Of a stretch of 64,000 nt of DNA, positions 24,187 to 36,541 are shown one piece after another. Source of the DNA: Coprococcus sp. OM04-5BH (GTDB lineage Bacteria; Bacillota; Clostridia; Lachnospirales; Lachnospiraceae); NCBI RefSeq assembly GCF_003482105.1, contig NZ_QULM01000001.1, positions 744,001 to 808,000 on the forward strand. Direction: 5' to 3'. Position 1 is the stretch's first letter; every line of letters begins with the position of its first letter. Made by a program: the position numbers and the translations under genes. The notes beneath the pieces were generated by a model. The model searched no databases. It was not told the DNA's origin and worked only from the letters and a program-made list of their open reading frames with translations.

Positions 24187-25656
24187 ATGACAGTGTTAGC
24201 CACGTCATTATTTGACAGGATAGGCTTGTTTTTAAGTCATATTTACATGCCAAGTATGCTGGTATTTGTGGTTATAGGTGTGCTTTTGAGCTGCCTTTCA
24301 TTCTACAATACCCCATATATGATACTTGGTCTGTTCTTTACCAGAAAATACAAGCCGGCGAAGAATTATCATAAGTATGCCATATTGATACCGGGACGTA
24401 ATGAGGAACCGGTTATTGCAAATCTCATAAATAGTATAAAAAAGCAGGATTATCCTCAGGAATACCTTACCATATTCGTGTGTGCGGATAACTGTACAGA
24501 CAATACCGCAAAGGTTGCCAGGGATAATGGTGCCATCTGCTATGAGCACTTTAATCCTGACGAGAGGACAAAGGGCTTTGCCCTTAAGTACCTGTTTGAG
24601 CAGATAGAAAAGGACTATGGAATAGAAAGCTTTGAGGGATATTTTATCTTCGACGCAGATAATCTGTTAAAGAAGGATTACATATCAAGGATGAACGATT
24701 CCTTTGACGCGGGAGAGAAGATAATCACATCCTACCGAAGCACCAAGAACCTTACTGAAGGCTGGGTGGCGTCCCTTTATGCCGTGCACTGGCTGGGATC
24801 CATCAGGTTCAAGCACAGACCGAGATCCTTTCTTCATCTTGCAACCAATATTCAGGGAACCGGATTTTTATTCGCAAATGAGATAGTGAAGGACGGCTGG
24901 AAGTACACAAGCCTTACCGAGGACAGAGCACTTACTGCCGACTGTGTGGTAAACGGATATGAGATATCCTACAACAATGACGCCATATTCTACGATGAAC
25001 AGCCAACAAACCTTAAGGTTGCCCTGAGGCAGAGATTAAGATGGGCAAAGGGTCATCTGCAGGCATTTGCCGAGTCCGGATGGGGATTGTTCAAGAATAT
25101 ATTCGTAGACAGGAATACGAAGCATGAGCCGGGAGACAAATGGTACAGCTATACGCTGCGGACCATAAGACACAGATTTATGTCCCTGGATACCTTCTCA
25201 CAGCTCCTTCCGAGACAGATCGTAACAGGCTTTAAGTGGCTGTTCTGGAACCTGTTCCTGTTCCCGTTCACCATATACGAGTGCGGCGGTGACATGCAGT
25301 TCTTCGGCAGCAGCATAATAGGAAAGTTCATGCATTTCATGCACTGGGACTGGCTCATACACCTTGAGCCGGGCTGGGAATCCTACTTCAAATGCGTGGG
25401 CATAGTGATCTGCGTCAGGTTCTTCTATCACCTGGGGGTCTATCTCAAGACCATACTTTACGCCGTATATGTGTTCATTATTGAGCGGAAGCGTATCCAG
25501 AAGATAAGCCTTGGCAAGAAGATACTTTACTGTATAACCTGGCCACTTTACGACGTCATAGAACGCTGGGTGAAGTACATAGCACTATTCGTCAAGGTAG
25601 AGTGGAAGCCGATCCCTCACAACAGTAAGATCACCATCGAGGATATTGAAAACTAG
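24187..25656 (+). CDS. Processive family 2 glycosyltransferase
   Basis: A 489-residue membrane glycosyltransferase of the GT2 type (like cellulose, hyaluronan or chitin synthases). An N-terminal helix pair lies at about 10-45. The GT-A domain follows with AILIPGRNEE, DNCTDNTA, the FDADN metal motif, TEDRALTADCV and the processivity motif QRLRW (QRLRWAKGH). At least three further transmembrane segments follow. The ATG at 24187 follows AAAGGAG; a GTG start at 24154 would run through the leader element. The sugar and acceptor are not readable, but the gene follows the LTA-synthase-like gene, so glycolipid or wall-polymer synthesis is likely. Confidence 0.88.
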   Translation: MTVLATSLFDRIGLFLSHIYMPSMLVFVVIGVLLSCLSFYNTPYMILGLFFTRKYKPAKNYHKYAILIPGRNEEPVIANLINSIKKQDYPQEYLTIFVCADNCTDNTAKVARDNGAICYEHFNPDERTKGFALKYLFEQIEKDYGIESFEGYFIFDADNLLKKDYISRMNDSFDAGEKIITSYRSTKNLTEGWVASLYAVHWLGSIRFKHRPRSFLHLATNIQGTGFLFANEIVKDGWKYTSLTEDRALTADCVVNGYEISYNNDAIFYDEQPTNLKVALRQRLRWAKGHLQAFAESGWGLFKNIFVDRNTKHEPGDKWYSYTLRTIRHRFMSLDTFSQLLPRQIVTGFKWLFWNLFLFPFTIYECGGDMQFFGSSIIGKFMHFMHWDWLIHLEPGWESYFKCVGIVICVRFFYHLGVYLKTILYAVYVFIIERKRIQKISLGKKILYCITWPLYDVIERWVKYIALFVKVEWKPIPHNSKITIEDIEN

Positions 25657-25714
25657 AAATATCCAGTCTGCTATAAGCTTAAGGGAAAACACGTCAAAAT
25701 CCCTGTAAAATCAG

Positions 25715-25755
25715 AAAAAGCGGGTATCGTATAATGTACATACCCGCTTTTTTTG
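25715..25755 (+). terminator. Intrinsic terminator after the glycosyltransferase
   Basis: GCGGGTAT (25720-25727) pairs with ATACCCGC (25740-25747) across a 12-nt loop, with A-run before and seven Ts after. Confidence 0.9.
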
Positions 25756-25839
25756 AATGTTAATAAACAAATATCACAAACATGTCAGCATAAAGATATA
25801 AAAAAAACATAAAATACACAAATAAGGCTTTTTAGTTGC

Positions 25840-25868
25840 TTGAAAAATGTTATAAATTTAGATAAAAT
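25840..25868 (+). promoter_or_regulatory. Promoter of the V-type ATPase operon
   Basis: TTGAAA (25840-25845) and TAAAAT (25863-25868) are separated by 17 nt, about 50 nt before the first operon gene. Confidence 0.6.
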
Positions 25869-25918
25869 GTTAGTGGTAATTTGTTAAAAAATTACAAATA
25901 ATGGAGGAGGAAGTGTTA

Positions 25919-26227
25919 ATGCTACAGGAAACAATGAAAACTGTAGAGGCTGCGGAGACTCAGGCAGAAGATATGCTCAAAAAAGCCAGAGTAGAAGCAG
26001 ACGCTATTGTTGCGAAGGCTAAGCAGGACGCAGAGAAGATCATTGCAGACGCAGGTGCTAAGACCAGGGCGGACATGAAGACTGCCAGGGAAAGCATAAA
26101 GGCGGAAGAAGATACAATGACTGAGGAAGCACTTAAGTCTGCCGACGATGAGATAGCCGGGTTAAGGGAGAATGCCCGGAAGAAACAGCAGGAGGCTGCC
26201 GATCTTATCATCAGGGAATTAGTCTAA
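25919..26227 (+). CDS. V-type ATPase coiled-coil stalk subunit (NtpH/G-like)
   Basis: A 102-residue, almost wholly helical protein rich in Ala, Glu, Lys and Asp, with the heptad pattern of a stalk subunit. It is the first gene of the V-type ATPase operon and probably forms the peripheral stalk with the E-subunit. I take ATG 25919, 8 nt after GGAGGAGG; the ATG at 25901 lies inside that ribosome binding site. The function is assigned mainly from position and coiled-coil nature. Confidence 0.8.
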   Translation: MLQETMKTVEAAETQAEDMLKKARVEADAIVAKAKQDAEKIIADAGAKTRADMKTARESIKAEEDTMTEEALKSADDEIAGLRENARKKQQEAADLIIRELV

Positions 26228-26266
26228 ATAACATTAAGAATAAATGAGTGGAAAGGAGGTAATAGT

Positions 26267-28809
<2,543 letters not shown>

Positions 28810-28841
28810 TATAGAGAATATATCAAGGAGAGATTTTAAGT

Positions 28842-29435
28842 ATGACAGGATTAGATACAATCGTAGAACAGATTCTTAACGAAGCTCGTGACCAGTCTGC
28901 TGAAATCTTAAATAAAGCAAAGAGACAGTCTGAGGACATAATAGCCCAAGCCCAAAAGGAAGCAGAAAAGGTCAAGGCTTCTTCAGACAGCCGGATCCAG
29001 CATGAGAAGACCGGCGGAAAGTCCCGTGCAAAGTCTTCTTCAGAGCTTAAGAAGAGACAGGCAATACTTAAGGCAAAGCAGGAGATCATAGGAGAGATGA
29101 TGGACAAGGCTTATGCAGATATTCTTGCACTGCCGGATGATGAGTATTTCGCAATGGTCACAAAAATGCTTGAGAAGTACGCACTGCCTAAGGCTGGAAG
29201 CATAGTATTTTCAGATAAGGATAAGGCAAGACTGCCACAGGGATATGCAGATACTGTGGCCAAGATCGCAGAAGCCCATGGCGGAAGCCTTAAGGTTTCA
29301 GATGACACTTGCGGTATAGAGGGCGGATTTGTACTTATATATGGCGGAATAGAAGAAAATTGTTCATTTAAAGCAATGTTTAATGCGGAAAAGGAGCAGC
29401 TTGCAGACAAGGTAAATTCATTTTTGTTTGTATAG
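28842..29435 (+). CDS. ntpE: V-type ATPase subunit E
   Basis: A 197-residue peripheral-stalk subunit. The first 100 residues are a long Ala/Lys/Glu/Gln helix; the C-terminal domain carries GIEGGFVLIYGGIEENCSF, matching the E-subunit head that binds the catalytic part. AAGGAGAG precedes the ATG. The spacer before the next subunit gene is unusually long (193 nt) and structured. Confidence 0.92.
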   Translation: MTGLDTIVEQILNEARDQSAEILNKAKRQSEDIIAQAQKEAEKVKASSDSRIQHEKTGGKSRAKSSSELKKRQAILKAKQEIIGEMMDKAYADILALPDDEYFAMVTKMLEKYALPKAGSIVFSDKDKARLPQGYADTVAKIAEAHGGSLKVSDDTCGIEGGFVLIYGGIEENCSFKAMFNAEKEQLADKVNSFLFV

Positions 29436-29628
29436 TATGTTCTTACCGGATGTGTCAAGTTTTCTATGAAAACTTGATATGTAGCTCCGGCCATTTGCCA
29501 GAGGAGGTACCCATGCATCGTAGATGCATATAAAATGGTACCGACGATATGCCGCCCAATGAAATGAGGGGGCAATACTTAAAAAGGCAAATTTTGCATG
29601 GCTGGAGTTCGATGACAGGAGGTAAAAA
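29436..29628 (+). promoter_or_regulatory. Structured spacer between ntpE and ntpC
   Basis: Four stems can be drawn: TCAAGTTTTC with GAAAACTTGA (29455-29477, loop of 3); GGTACC-C-ATGCAT with ATGCAT and GGTACC (29506-29542); GCCGCCC with GGGGGC (29551-29573, one bulge); and a short GCAAA/TTTGC stem near 29586. The ntpC ribosome binding site AGGAGG follows. The rest of this operon has short spacers, so this one is likely to set subunit stoichiometry or mRNA processing. Confidence 0.55.
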
Positions 29629-30600
29629 ATGGCAGACAAATATATATATGCGGTTGCCCGTATCCGTGCATTGGAAATGTCTCTTTTCTCTCAGGCTACA
29701 ATAGAACAGCTTCTGGCTGCAAAGACCTATAAGGAAGCAGTTTCATTCCTTGTGGAGCATGGCTGGGGAGACGGAGATACAGGCTTAAATGACAGTGATG
29801 TGATCTTAAACAGAGAAACCGAGAAGACCTGGGAGGTTATAAGGGAAATGGTGGATGACATGTCGGTATTTGATGTGCTTATCCTTCCGGATTTCTTCCA
29901 TAATCTCAAGGCGGCTATCAAGACGGTTATTGCCGGTGAGGTAGAGGCGGATATCTTCTACGACAACGTGCCTATAAAGGGCGATGAAATGGTGAAGATA
30001 ATAAAGGACCGCAACTTCAATGCTCTTCCTGAGTATATGCAGCAGTGTGCCGAGGAGGCATATGAGTGTATGGCTCATACAGGAGACGGACAGATGTGTG
30101 ACGTTATAATAGATAACGGAACCCTTAAGGCAATACTTATGGCAGCAGGAGACAGCAAATGCGATATCCTGAGGGAATACGCTGAGACCCAGGTGGCAGT
30201 GGCGGACATTAAGATTGCAGTAAGATCATGTAAAACCGCTAAGAATATGGATTTCATGAAGAGAGCAATGGTTCCCTGTGAGACCATCAATACGGACAGA
30301 CTGGCTAAGGCAGCCCTTTCGGGGATGGAGGATATAGTTAGGTATCTTTCGGAAACCCCGTATTCAGGTGGAGCCGAGGCACTTAATGACAGCTCATCAG
30401 TATTTGAGTGCTGGTGTGACAACAGGATAATAGAAACCATAAGACCACAGAAGTTCAATGCATTTACAGTGGGACCACTGGTGGCATATGTTCTGGGCAG
30501 GTTAAATGAAATAAAGACAGTAAGGATAATACTTTCAGGAAAACTTAACGGACTTCCTGATAGTGCCATCCGGGAAAGGGTAAGGGAAATGTATGTATAG
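29629..30600 (+). CDS. ntpC: V-type ATPase subunit C
   Basis: A 323-residue subunit C/d that caps the c-ring and joins it to the central shaft. The typical helical start (YAVARIRALEMSLFSQATIEQLLAA, read in parts) and the C-terminal segment FTVGPLVAYVLGRLNEIKTVRII, read in parts, match the family. Its stop overlaps the start of ntpF by 8 nt, so they are coupled. AGGAGG precedes the ATG. Confidence 0.93.
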   Translation: MADKYIYAVARIRALEMSLFSQATIEQLLAAKTYKEAVSFLVEHGWGDGDTGLNDSDVILNRETEKTWEVIREMVDDMSVFDVLILPDFFHNLKAAIKTVIAGEVEADIFYDNVPIKGDEMVKIIKDRNFNALPEYMQQCAEEAYECMAHTGDGQMCDVIIDNGTLKAILMAAGDSKCDILREYAETQVAVADIKIAVRSCKTAKNMDFMKRAMVPCETINTDRLAKAALSGMEDIVRYLSETPYSGGAEALNDSSSVFECWCDNRIIETIRPQKFNAFTVGPLVAYVLGRLNEIKTVRIILSGKLNGLPDSAIRERVREMYV

Positions 30601-30913
30601 AATAGCAGTTTTAGGCGATTATGACAGCATATATGGATTTGCAACATTAGGCCTTGAGACATTCCCGGTATCAGATCCCGAGGATGGTGCAGCAATGCTC
30701 AGGAGACTGGCAGAGGGTGCTTACGGAGTTATATATATAACAGAGGCACTGGCGGCAGGACTTGAGAAGGAGATTTCCAGGTATAAAACCGGTATAACTC
30801 CGGCTATAATTGTTATTCCGGGTGTTTCGGGAAACACAGGAGCAGGCGTAAGCGGAGTGAAGAAATCAGTAGAGCAGGCAGTAGGTTCAGACATACTGTT
30901 CAGTGGAAATTAA
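30593..30913 (+). CDS. ntpF: V-type ATPase subunit F
   Basis: A 106-residue central-shaft subunit with the Rossmann-like start [20 protein letters not shown], of which only the family pattern (IAV.GD.D...GF...G) matters, and [12 protein letters not shown] in the middle. It starts inside the end of ntpC. It binds subunit D and couples the shaft to the catalytic part. Confidence 0.92.
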   Translation: MYRIAVLGDYDSIYGFATLGLETFPVSDPEDGAAMLRRLAEGAYGVIYITEALAAGLEKEISRYKTGITPAIIVIPGVSGNTGAGVSGVKKSVEQAVGSDILFSGN

Positions 30914-30936
30914 TAGTAAAGGAGAGTGAGTTTTCC

Positions 30937-32700
30937 GTGGCTATAGGAAAGATAAAGAAGGTCGCAGGACCTCTTGTTATAGCAGAGGGCATGAGAGATG
31001 CAAACATGTTCGACGTTGTAAGAGTTAGTGACAGCCGATTGATCGGTGAGATTATAGAAATGCATGGTGATGAGGCTTCTGTTCAGGTATATGAGGAGAC
31101 ATCAGGACTGGGTCCCGGTGAACCTGTTGAATCAACAGGAATGCCTCTTTCGGTAGAACTTGGACCCGGACTTATAAGCAGTATCTATGATGGTATCCAG
31201 AGACCTCTGGATGACATTATGAAGATCTGTGGAAATAACCTCGCGAGAGGTGTTGAGGTTCCATCATTAAAGAGAGACATCAAGTGGACGTTTGTCCCTG
31301 TTGCCAAGGTCGGCGATAAGGTTACAGCCGGAGACGTAATAGGTACGGTTCAGGAGACTGTGGTTGTTACCCAGAAGATCATGGTTCCTTACGGTGTAGA
31401 AGGAACTGTCAAGGAGATCAAGGCAGGAGACTTCACCGTTGACGAGGTTGTATGTATAGTTGCCACAGATAAGGGTGACAGAGAGCTTACCCTTATGCAG
31501 AAATGGCCGGTTCGTAGAGGACGTCCATATGTAGAGAAGATCCCACCTGTAATGCCTCTTATTACAGGACAGAGAGTAGTAGATACCTTCTTCCCTATTG
31601 CAAAGGGTGGTGTTGCCGCAGTTCCGGGACCTTTCGGAAGCGGTAAGACAGTTATCCAGCACCAGCTTGCCAAGTGGGCAGAGGCAGACATAGTTGTATA
31701 TATCGGATGTGGAGAGCGTGGAAACGAGATGACAGACGTTCTGAACGAGTTCCCGGAGCTTAAGGATCCTAAGACAGGACATTCCCTCATGCAGAGAACA
31801 GTTCTTATTGCCAATACATCAGATATGCCGGTTGCTGCCAGAGAGGCTTCTATATATACAGGTATAACAATAGCAGAGTACTTCAGAGATATGGGATATT
31901 CAGTAGCCCTTATGGCTGACTCCACATCAAGATGGGCAGAGGCATTAAGAGAGATGTCAGGACGTCTTCAGGAAATGCCGGGTGAGGAAGGTTATCCTGC
32001 ATATCTTGGTTCAAGACTTGCACAGTTCTACGAGCGTGCAGGTATGGTAAAGGCCCTTGGATCAGAGGGAAGGACCGGTGCACTTTCAGTTATCGGTGCC
32101 GTATCACCTCCAGGTGGTGATATTTCAGAGCCGGTATCCCAGGCAACACTTCGTATCGTGAAGGTATTCTGGGGACTTGATTCAGCTCTTGCATACAAGA
32201 GACATTTCCCAGCTATTAACTGGCTTACATCATACTCATTGTATGTTGACAATATGGGCAAATGGTTTGAGGAAAATGTAGATGAGAAGTTCATGACAGA
32301 CCGTCAGAAGATGATGACACTGCTTCAGGAAGAGGCAGAGCTTGACGAGATTGTAAAGATGGTTGGTATGGATGCCCTCTCAGCAGGTGACCGTCTCAAG
32401 ATGGAAGCTGCAAGATCTATCCGTGAGGACTTCCTTCATCAGAACTCCTTCCATGAGGTAGATACCTATACTCCGCTTCATAAGCAGTTCCTTATGATGG
32501 AGCTTGTTATCGCCTTCTATGAGCAGTCAGCAGAGGCTCTCAGGCAGGGGGCTACAATAAAGCACATTCTTAGCATGGATGTCCGTGAGAAGATCGGACG
32601 TTTCAAATATGTGCTTCCGGAGAATGTAGATACCGAATTTGAAAATATCCAGAAATCACTGGCACAGGAACTTGAGAGTATCAAGGGAAAGGAGGACTAA
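30937..32700 (+). CDS. ntpA: V-type ATPase catalytic subunit A
   Basis: A 587-residue catalytic subunit, starting at GTG after GGAGAG. The Walker A is GPFGSGKT and the catalytic-site segment [12 protein letters not shown] and [18 protein letters not shown] match the family. The non-homologous region specific to A-subunits lies between about residues 110 and 185. Three copies alternate with NtpB. The A-B gene pair is separated by 3 nt. Confidence 0.97.
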   Translation: MAIGKIKKVAGPLVIAEGMRDANMFDVVRVSDSRLIGEIIEMHGDEASVQVYEETSGLGPGEPVESTGMPLSVELGPGLISSIYDGIQRPLDDIMKICGNNLARGVEVPSLKRDIKWTFVPVAKVGDKVTAGDVIGTVQETVVVTQKIMVPYGVEGTVKEIKAGDFTVDEVVCIVATDKGDRELTLMQKWPVRRGRPYVEKIPPVMPLITGQRVVDTFFPIAKGGVAAVPGPFGSGKTVIQHQLAKWAEADIVVYIGCGERGNEMTDVLNEFPELKDPKTGHSLMQRTVLIANTSDMPVAAREASIYTGITIAEYFRDMGYSVALMADSTSRWAEALREMSGRLQEMPGEEGYPAYLGSRLAQFYERAGMVKALGSEGRTGALSVIGAVSPPGGDISEPVSQATLRIVKVFWGLDSALAYKRHFPAINWLTSYSLYVDNMGKWFEENVDEKFMTDRQKMMTLLQEEAELDEIVKMVGMDALSAGDRLKMEAARSIREDFLHQNSFHEVDTYTPLHKQFLMMELVIAFYEQSAEALRQGATIKHILSMDVREKIGRFKYVLPENVDTEFENIQKSLAQELESIKGKED

Positions 32701-32703
32701 GAA

Positions 32704-34077
32704 ATGCCAAAGGAATATAAAACAATACAGGAAGTTGCAGGTCCTCTTATGCTTGTTCACGGTGTAGAGAATGTAACTTATGATGAGCTTGGTGAGATCG
32801 AGCTTGCAAGTGGAGAGGTAAGAAGATGTAAGGTTCTTGAGATCAACGGCGAGGACGCCCTGGTACAGTTGTTCGAGAACTCAACAGGTATCAACCTTTC
32901 AAACAGTAAGGTAAGATTTTTAGGCAGAAGCATGGAGCTTGGCGTATCGGAAGATATGCTTGGCCGAGTATTCGACGGCCTCGGACGTCCTATAGATAAC
33001 GGACCGGAGATACTTCCGGATGAGAGAAGGGATATCAACGGACTTCCTATGAATCCGGCAGCAAGAAATTACCCTTCAGAGTTCATTCAGACAGGTATAT
33101 CTGCCATTGACGGACTTAACACACTGGTAAGAGGACAGAAGCTTCCTATTTTCTCAGCTTCAGGTCTTCCACACAGTAATCTGGCAGCCCAGATAGCAAG
33201 ACAGGCAAAGGTTCGTGGAACAGACGAGCAGTTCGCCGTAGTATTTGCCGCTATGGGTATAACTTTCGAAGAGGCTAACTTCTTCACAGAGAGCTTCAAG
33301 GAGACAGGTGCCATAGACAGAACAGTCCTGTTCATCAACCTTGCAAATGATCCTGCTGTTGAGCGTATCGCTACCCCACGTATGGCACTTACCGCAGCAG
33401 AATATCTTGCCTTTGAGAAGGATATGCACGTGCTGGTTATACTTACAGATATAACAAACTACGCAGATGCACTCCGAGAGGTATCTGCTGCAAGAAAGGA
33501 AGTTCCGGGACGTCGTGGATATCCTGGATATATGTACACTGACCTTGCAACATTATACGAAAGAGCAGGAAGACAGAAGGGCAAGAACGGATCTATCACT
33601 ATGATACCTATCCTTACAATGCCTGAGGATGATAAGACACATCCAATCCCTGACCTTACAGGATACATTACAGAGGGACAGATAATCCTTTCAAGAGAGT
33701 TATACAGAAAGGGTGTTACACCACCTATAGATGTTCTTCCGTCACTGTCACGTCTTAAGGACAAGGGTACAGGTGAGGGAAAGACAAGAGGAGATCATGC
33801 AAGTACAATGAACCAGTTATTTGCAGCGTACTCACGAGGAAAGGACGCCAAGGAGCTTATGACTATCCTTGGTGAATCAGCTCTTTCAGATATTGATATC
33901 CTTTATGCCAAGTTCGCAGAGGCCTTTGAGAAGGAATATGTATCCCAGGGATATGACACGGACAGAGACATTGAGGAAACTCTTAACATAGGATGGAAGC
34001 TTCTTTCAATCCTTCCTAGAGCAGAGCTTAAGCGTATTGATGATAAGTGGCTTGATATGTATTACGGAAAATTCTAA
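32704..34077 (+). CDS. ntpB: V-type ATPase subunit B
   Basis: A 457-residue non-catalytic nucleotide-binding subunit. [18 protein letters not shown] replaces the Walker A, as in B-subunits, and [15 protein letters not shown] and [20 protein letters not shown], both family-typical, follow. The ribosome binding site lies in the ntpA end (AAAGGAGG). It forms the hexameric head with NtpA. Confidence 0.97.
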   Translation: MPKEYKTIQEVAGPLMLVHGVENVTYDELGEIELASGEVRRCKVLEINGEDALVQLFENSTGINLSNSKVRFLGRSMELGVSEDMLGRVFDGLGRPIDNGPEILPDERRDINGLPMNPAARNYPSEFIQTGISAIDGLNTLVRGQKLPIFSASGLPHSNLAAQIARQAKVRGTDEQFAVVFAAMGITFEEANFFTESFKETGAIDRTVLFINLANDPAVERIATPRMALTAAEYLAFEKDMHVLVILTDITNYADALREVSAARKEVPGRRGYPGYMYTDLATLYERAGRQKGKNGSITMIPILTMPEDDKTHPIPDLTGYITEGQIILSRELYRKGVTPPIDVLPSLSRLKDKGTGEGKTRGDHASTMNQLFAAYSRGKDAKELMTILGESALSDIDILYAKFAEAFEKEYVSQGYDTDRDIEETLNIGWKLLSILPRAELKRIDDKWLDMYYGKF

Positions 34078-34156
34078 AGCGGACAGCTGTAGATATATTA
34101 ACAAAGGCTTATCATCAGACCATAAGGTCATGGTATTATAGGAAAGGAGGAGAAGC

Positions 34157-34834
34157 ATGGCAAATGTAGTTGTGAACCCTACACGAATGGAGCTTACAAG
34201 ACTTAAGAAAAAACTTGTGACAGCTTCAAGGGGACATAAGCTATTAAAGGATAAAAGAGATGAGCTCATGCGTCAGTTCCTTGATCTGGCAAGAGAAAAT
34301 ATGGAGCTTAGACTTAAGGTTGAAGCAGGGATAAAAGCAGCGAATACCAACTTCGTAATTGCCAAGGCAGGCATGAGTGAGCAGACTCTTCATACTGCGT
34401 TAATGGCTCCAAAGCAGGAGGTTAAGCTTGAGGTGAGTGACAGAAATGTCATGAGCGTTGACATCCCGGTATTTAATTACAGGACCAAGAGTGCAGACGA
34501 AAGCGATATTTATTCCTACGGTTTTGCATTTACATCCGGTGATCTGGATGACGCGGTGAAGTCTTTGTCGGATATCCTTCCGGATATGCTTAAGCTTGCT
34601 GAGATAGAGAAATCATGTCAGCTTCTTGCCGCAGAAATAGAGAAGACAAGACGTAGAGTTAACGCTCTGGAGCATGTTATAATTCCGGAGACAAAAGAAG
34701 GTATAAAATATATAAGCATGAAGCTTGATGAAAATGAGAGAAGTACCCAGGTACGACTTATGAAGGTCAAGGATATGATGCTTGAAGATGCTCATCATTA
34801 CAAGGAACATCGGTTTGAACATGCCAACAGCTGA
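34157..34834 (+). CDS. ntpD: V-type ATPase subunit D (rotor shaft)
   Basis: A 225-residue, mostly helical coiled-coil protein that forms the rotor axle. The N-terminal VNPTRMELTRLKKKLVTAS and the C-terminal RRVNALEHVIIPE match the D-subunit consensus (NPTRMxLxxLKxRLxxAxRGH and RRVNALExxxIP). It closes the operon; AAAGGAGG precedes the ATG and a terminator follows. Confidence 0.95.
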   Translation: MANVVVNPTRMELTRLKKKLVTASRGHKLLKDKRDELMRQFLDLARENMELRLKVEAGIKAANTNFVIAKAGMSEQTLHTALMAPKQEVKLEVSDRNVMSVDIPVFNYRTKSADESDIYSYGFAFTSGDLDDAVKSLSDILPDMLKLAEIEKSCQLLAAEIEKTRRRVNALEHVIIPETKEGIKYISMKLDENERSTQVRLMKVKDMMLEDAHHYKEHRFEHANS

Positions 34835-34860
34835 TCATGAATCCAGATGATCAGTTTTAT

Positions 34861-34911
34861 GCAGGCGTGCCATATACCAGAGTGGAGGTAGACGGCACGC
34901 CTGCTTTTTTA
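34861..34911 (+). terminator. Terminator of the V-type ATPase operon
   Basis: GCAGGCGTGCC (34861-34871) pairs perfectly with GGCACGCCTGC (34894-34904), followed by six Ts. Confidence 0.93.
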
Positions 34912-35127
34912 ATGTGATTTTAATTGAAACCAGTATATGTTCCAGGTATAATGGTAATGCGTCGATTGGTACATATTAAAGGGATTAACAGGTGAATAAT
35001 GTATATATGTCCGGTATTGGTAATGTGTTATAATGGATGATATTCGGAGTGGCGATTCGAAGGCTGTGTGACAGCACGAAAATATGATGGCAAGAGAATA
35101 AGTACAGGGTGAGGGAGATTAGATAAT

Positions 35128-36006
35128 ATGAATATTGTGGCGATAGCGATAATAATTTATTTGCTCAGGAAGAAGGATACAAGAAAGAGTGATGTGGCAA
35201 AGGTGTCGGCATTTCCTATAATTGCATTGATGATATTATCGTTTACTGTAAATGATGGATTTTCGGTACTTGTTACACTTGGAATAATGTCATACATAAT
35301 CATAAAAGCACTTAAGGGTGGAACACATAATAAAAGAGCAAAGGACTACGGATGGCAGACTAATGACAACAGGTGGGATCCCAGGAGAAATACAGTGCCG
35401 GAAGGCACAATGGGTGGATATGAGAAAAGGGTAGAGTATGGTCGTGATGGCAAGCCTTTAAAGCCTGTGTCAAGAAATGCCGGTAAGAGAAGGCGGGTTG
35501 TGAATAAGTTCAATGAAGAGTATGGTCTTAATCTTACAGACAATCAGGTTCTGTGTATAGTTGATGCCTCTTATATGTCCGCCGGCTGGAAGACAGAGCT
35601 TACTGCCATGAACCAGAAATACGAGAATGTATATGAGTGGTTGGAGTCGGATACCAGATGGCTTCGTGCATATCTGTATGTCTTGAGTATCCAGGATGTG
35701 TCTCCTGATTTTGAGGAACAGCACAGGATAGTAACCTCCACATTCCAGGAGATTTTTAATTACAGCGATTCACTCGGTGATATGTCATTGGATGAGAAGA
35801 TTAAGACGATAAATGAGAAGTACTTTGCTTCATTTAATCGGGTTACTTATATGATCGCTTATAGATTTCTTGAATATCAGGGCTTCAAACATAAGCTTGA
35901 CAGTGTGGAAGCCTTTAAATATCAGGATGAGATGGACAGGCTTAAGGGCAAGTACGATGACTATTTCAGTGAGTTCAGTAAGAGTACCACATACCCCAAT
36001 ATTTAA
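35128..36006 (+). CDS. Unrecognised membrane-anchored protein
   Basis: A 292-residue protein. Two hydrophobic helices occupy roughly residues 1-12 and 28-58 (IIALMILSFTV, FSVLVTLGIMSYIII), followed by a Lys/Arg-rich linker and a helical soluble domain from about 120. GGGAGATT precedes the ATG. I do not recognise a family, and no neighbour gives a role: it sits between the ATPase operon and the pot leader, each with its own terminator. Confidence 0.7.
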   Translation: MNIVAIAIIIYLLRKKDTRKSDVAKVSAFPIIALMILSFTVNDGFSVLVTLGIMSYIIIKALKGGTHNKRAKDYGWQTNDNRWDPRRNTVPEGTMGGYEKRVEYGRDGKPLKPVSRNAGKRRRVVNKFNEEYGLNLTDNQVLCIVDASYMSAGWKTELTAMNQKYENVYEWLESDTRWLRAYLYVLSIQDVSPDFEEQHRIVTSTFQEIFNYSDSLGDMSLDEKIKTINEKYFASFNRVTYMIAYRFLEYQGFKHKLDSVEAFKYQDEMDRLKGKYDDYFSEFSKSTTYPNI

Positions 36007-36028
36007 AACCATATAGTCAGACATATTT

Positions 36029-36070
36029 AATTCCCATTTATTGAAATAATTCTTCAATAAATGGGAATTT
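36029..36070 (+). terminator. Perfect 17-bp hairpin terminator
   Basis: AATTCCCATTTATTGAA and TTCAATAAATGGGAATT flank a 7-nt loop, followed by TTTATG. The T-run is short, but the stem is perfect. Confidence 0.75.
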
Positions 36071-36097
36071 TATGTTAGAATAAGGAGATTTGTCCAA

Positions 36098-36268
36098 TGG
36101 GCAGATCAACTTGTGACAGGAGGGATGAGACGGAAGTCTGTTTCCGTACTCTACTTGACAGGGATGGCGACACATCTGCAGAGAAAACTGCGGATCTGCC
36201 CAGATATGGACTGGCAAGGTACTAACCGACTGTCATGTCATCAGTTTGGCTATAAACTGGGGTTTTTC
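36098..36268 (+). promoter_or_regulatory. Riboswitch-like leader with attenuator before potABCD
   Basis: A perfect 10-bp closing helix (TGGGCAGATC at 36098-36107 with GATCTGCCCA at 36193-36202) encloses two hairpins: ACGGAA with TTCCGT (extended by GAG/CTC), and GCAG-AGAAAA-CTGC. Purine-rich single strands lie between. About 40 nt after the helix is a terminator hairpin, CAGTTT (36242-36247) with AAACTG (36254-36259), then GGTTTTTC. An aptamer followed by a terminator is the usual riboswitch layout. I cannot match it to a class I know. The remaining 36269-36541 shows no convincing gene. Confidence 0.55.
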
Positions 36269-36541
36269 TTCAAATATATCAGTAAAGTATTTGATTTCCC
36301 CCCCATAGTATCTGTTGGATGATGGAGCAGGGTTATTGCATGTTTCCCTGTCTGCCGAGTATTATAAAGCAACAGGTGCAAGGAGAAGCACAGATAAAAT
36401 TCTCCGTTATTTGCTCCCCGGGCTGATGAAGAGTCATATCATATATGTCAGAATTACAAAAGATCCTGACATATGGCGTCAGCAGAGTCGGCTAATTGCA
36501 GACCATAAAGGCTGATGTTCTAAAGAGGAGGAAATAAAAAA

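Noticed and set aside
29513..29533. Six-codon ORF in the ntpE-ntpC spacer after GGAGG
   Set aside because: It overlaps a palindrome (ATGCAT), so the ATG is probably incidental.
36315..36515. 66-codon ORF between the pot leader and potA
   Set aside because: It starts at a rare TTG without a ribosome binding site and matches nothing; it probably is untranslated leader.
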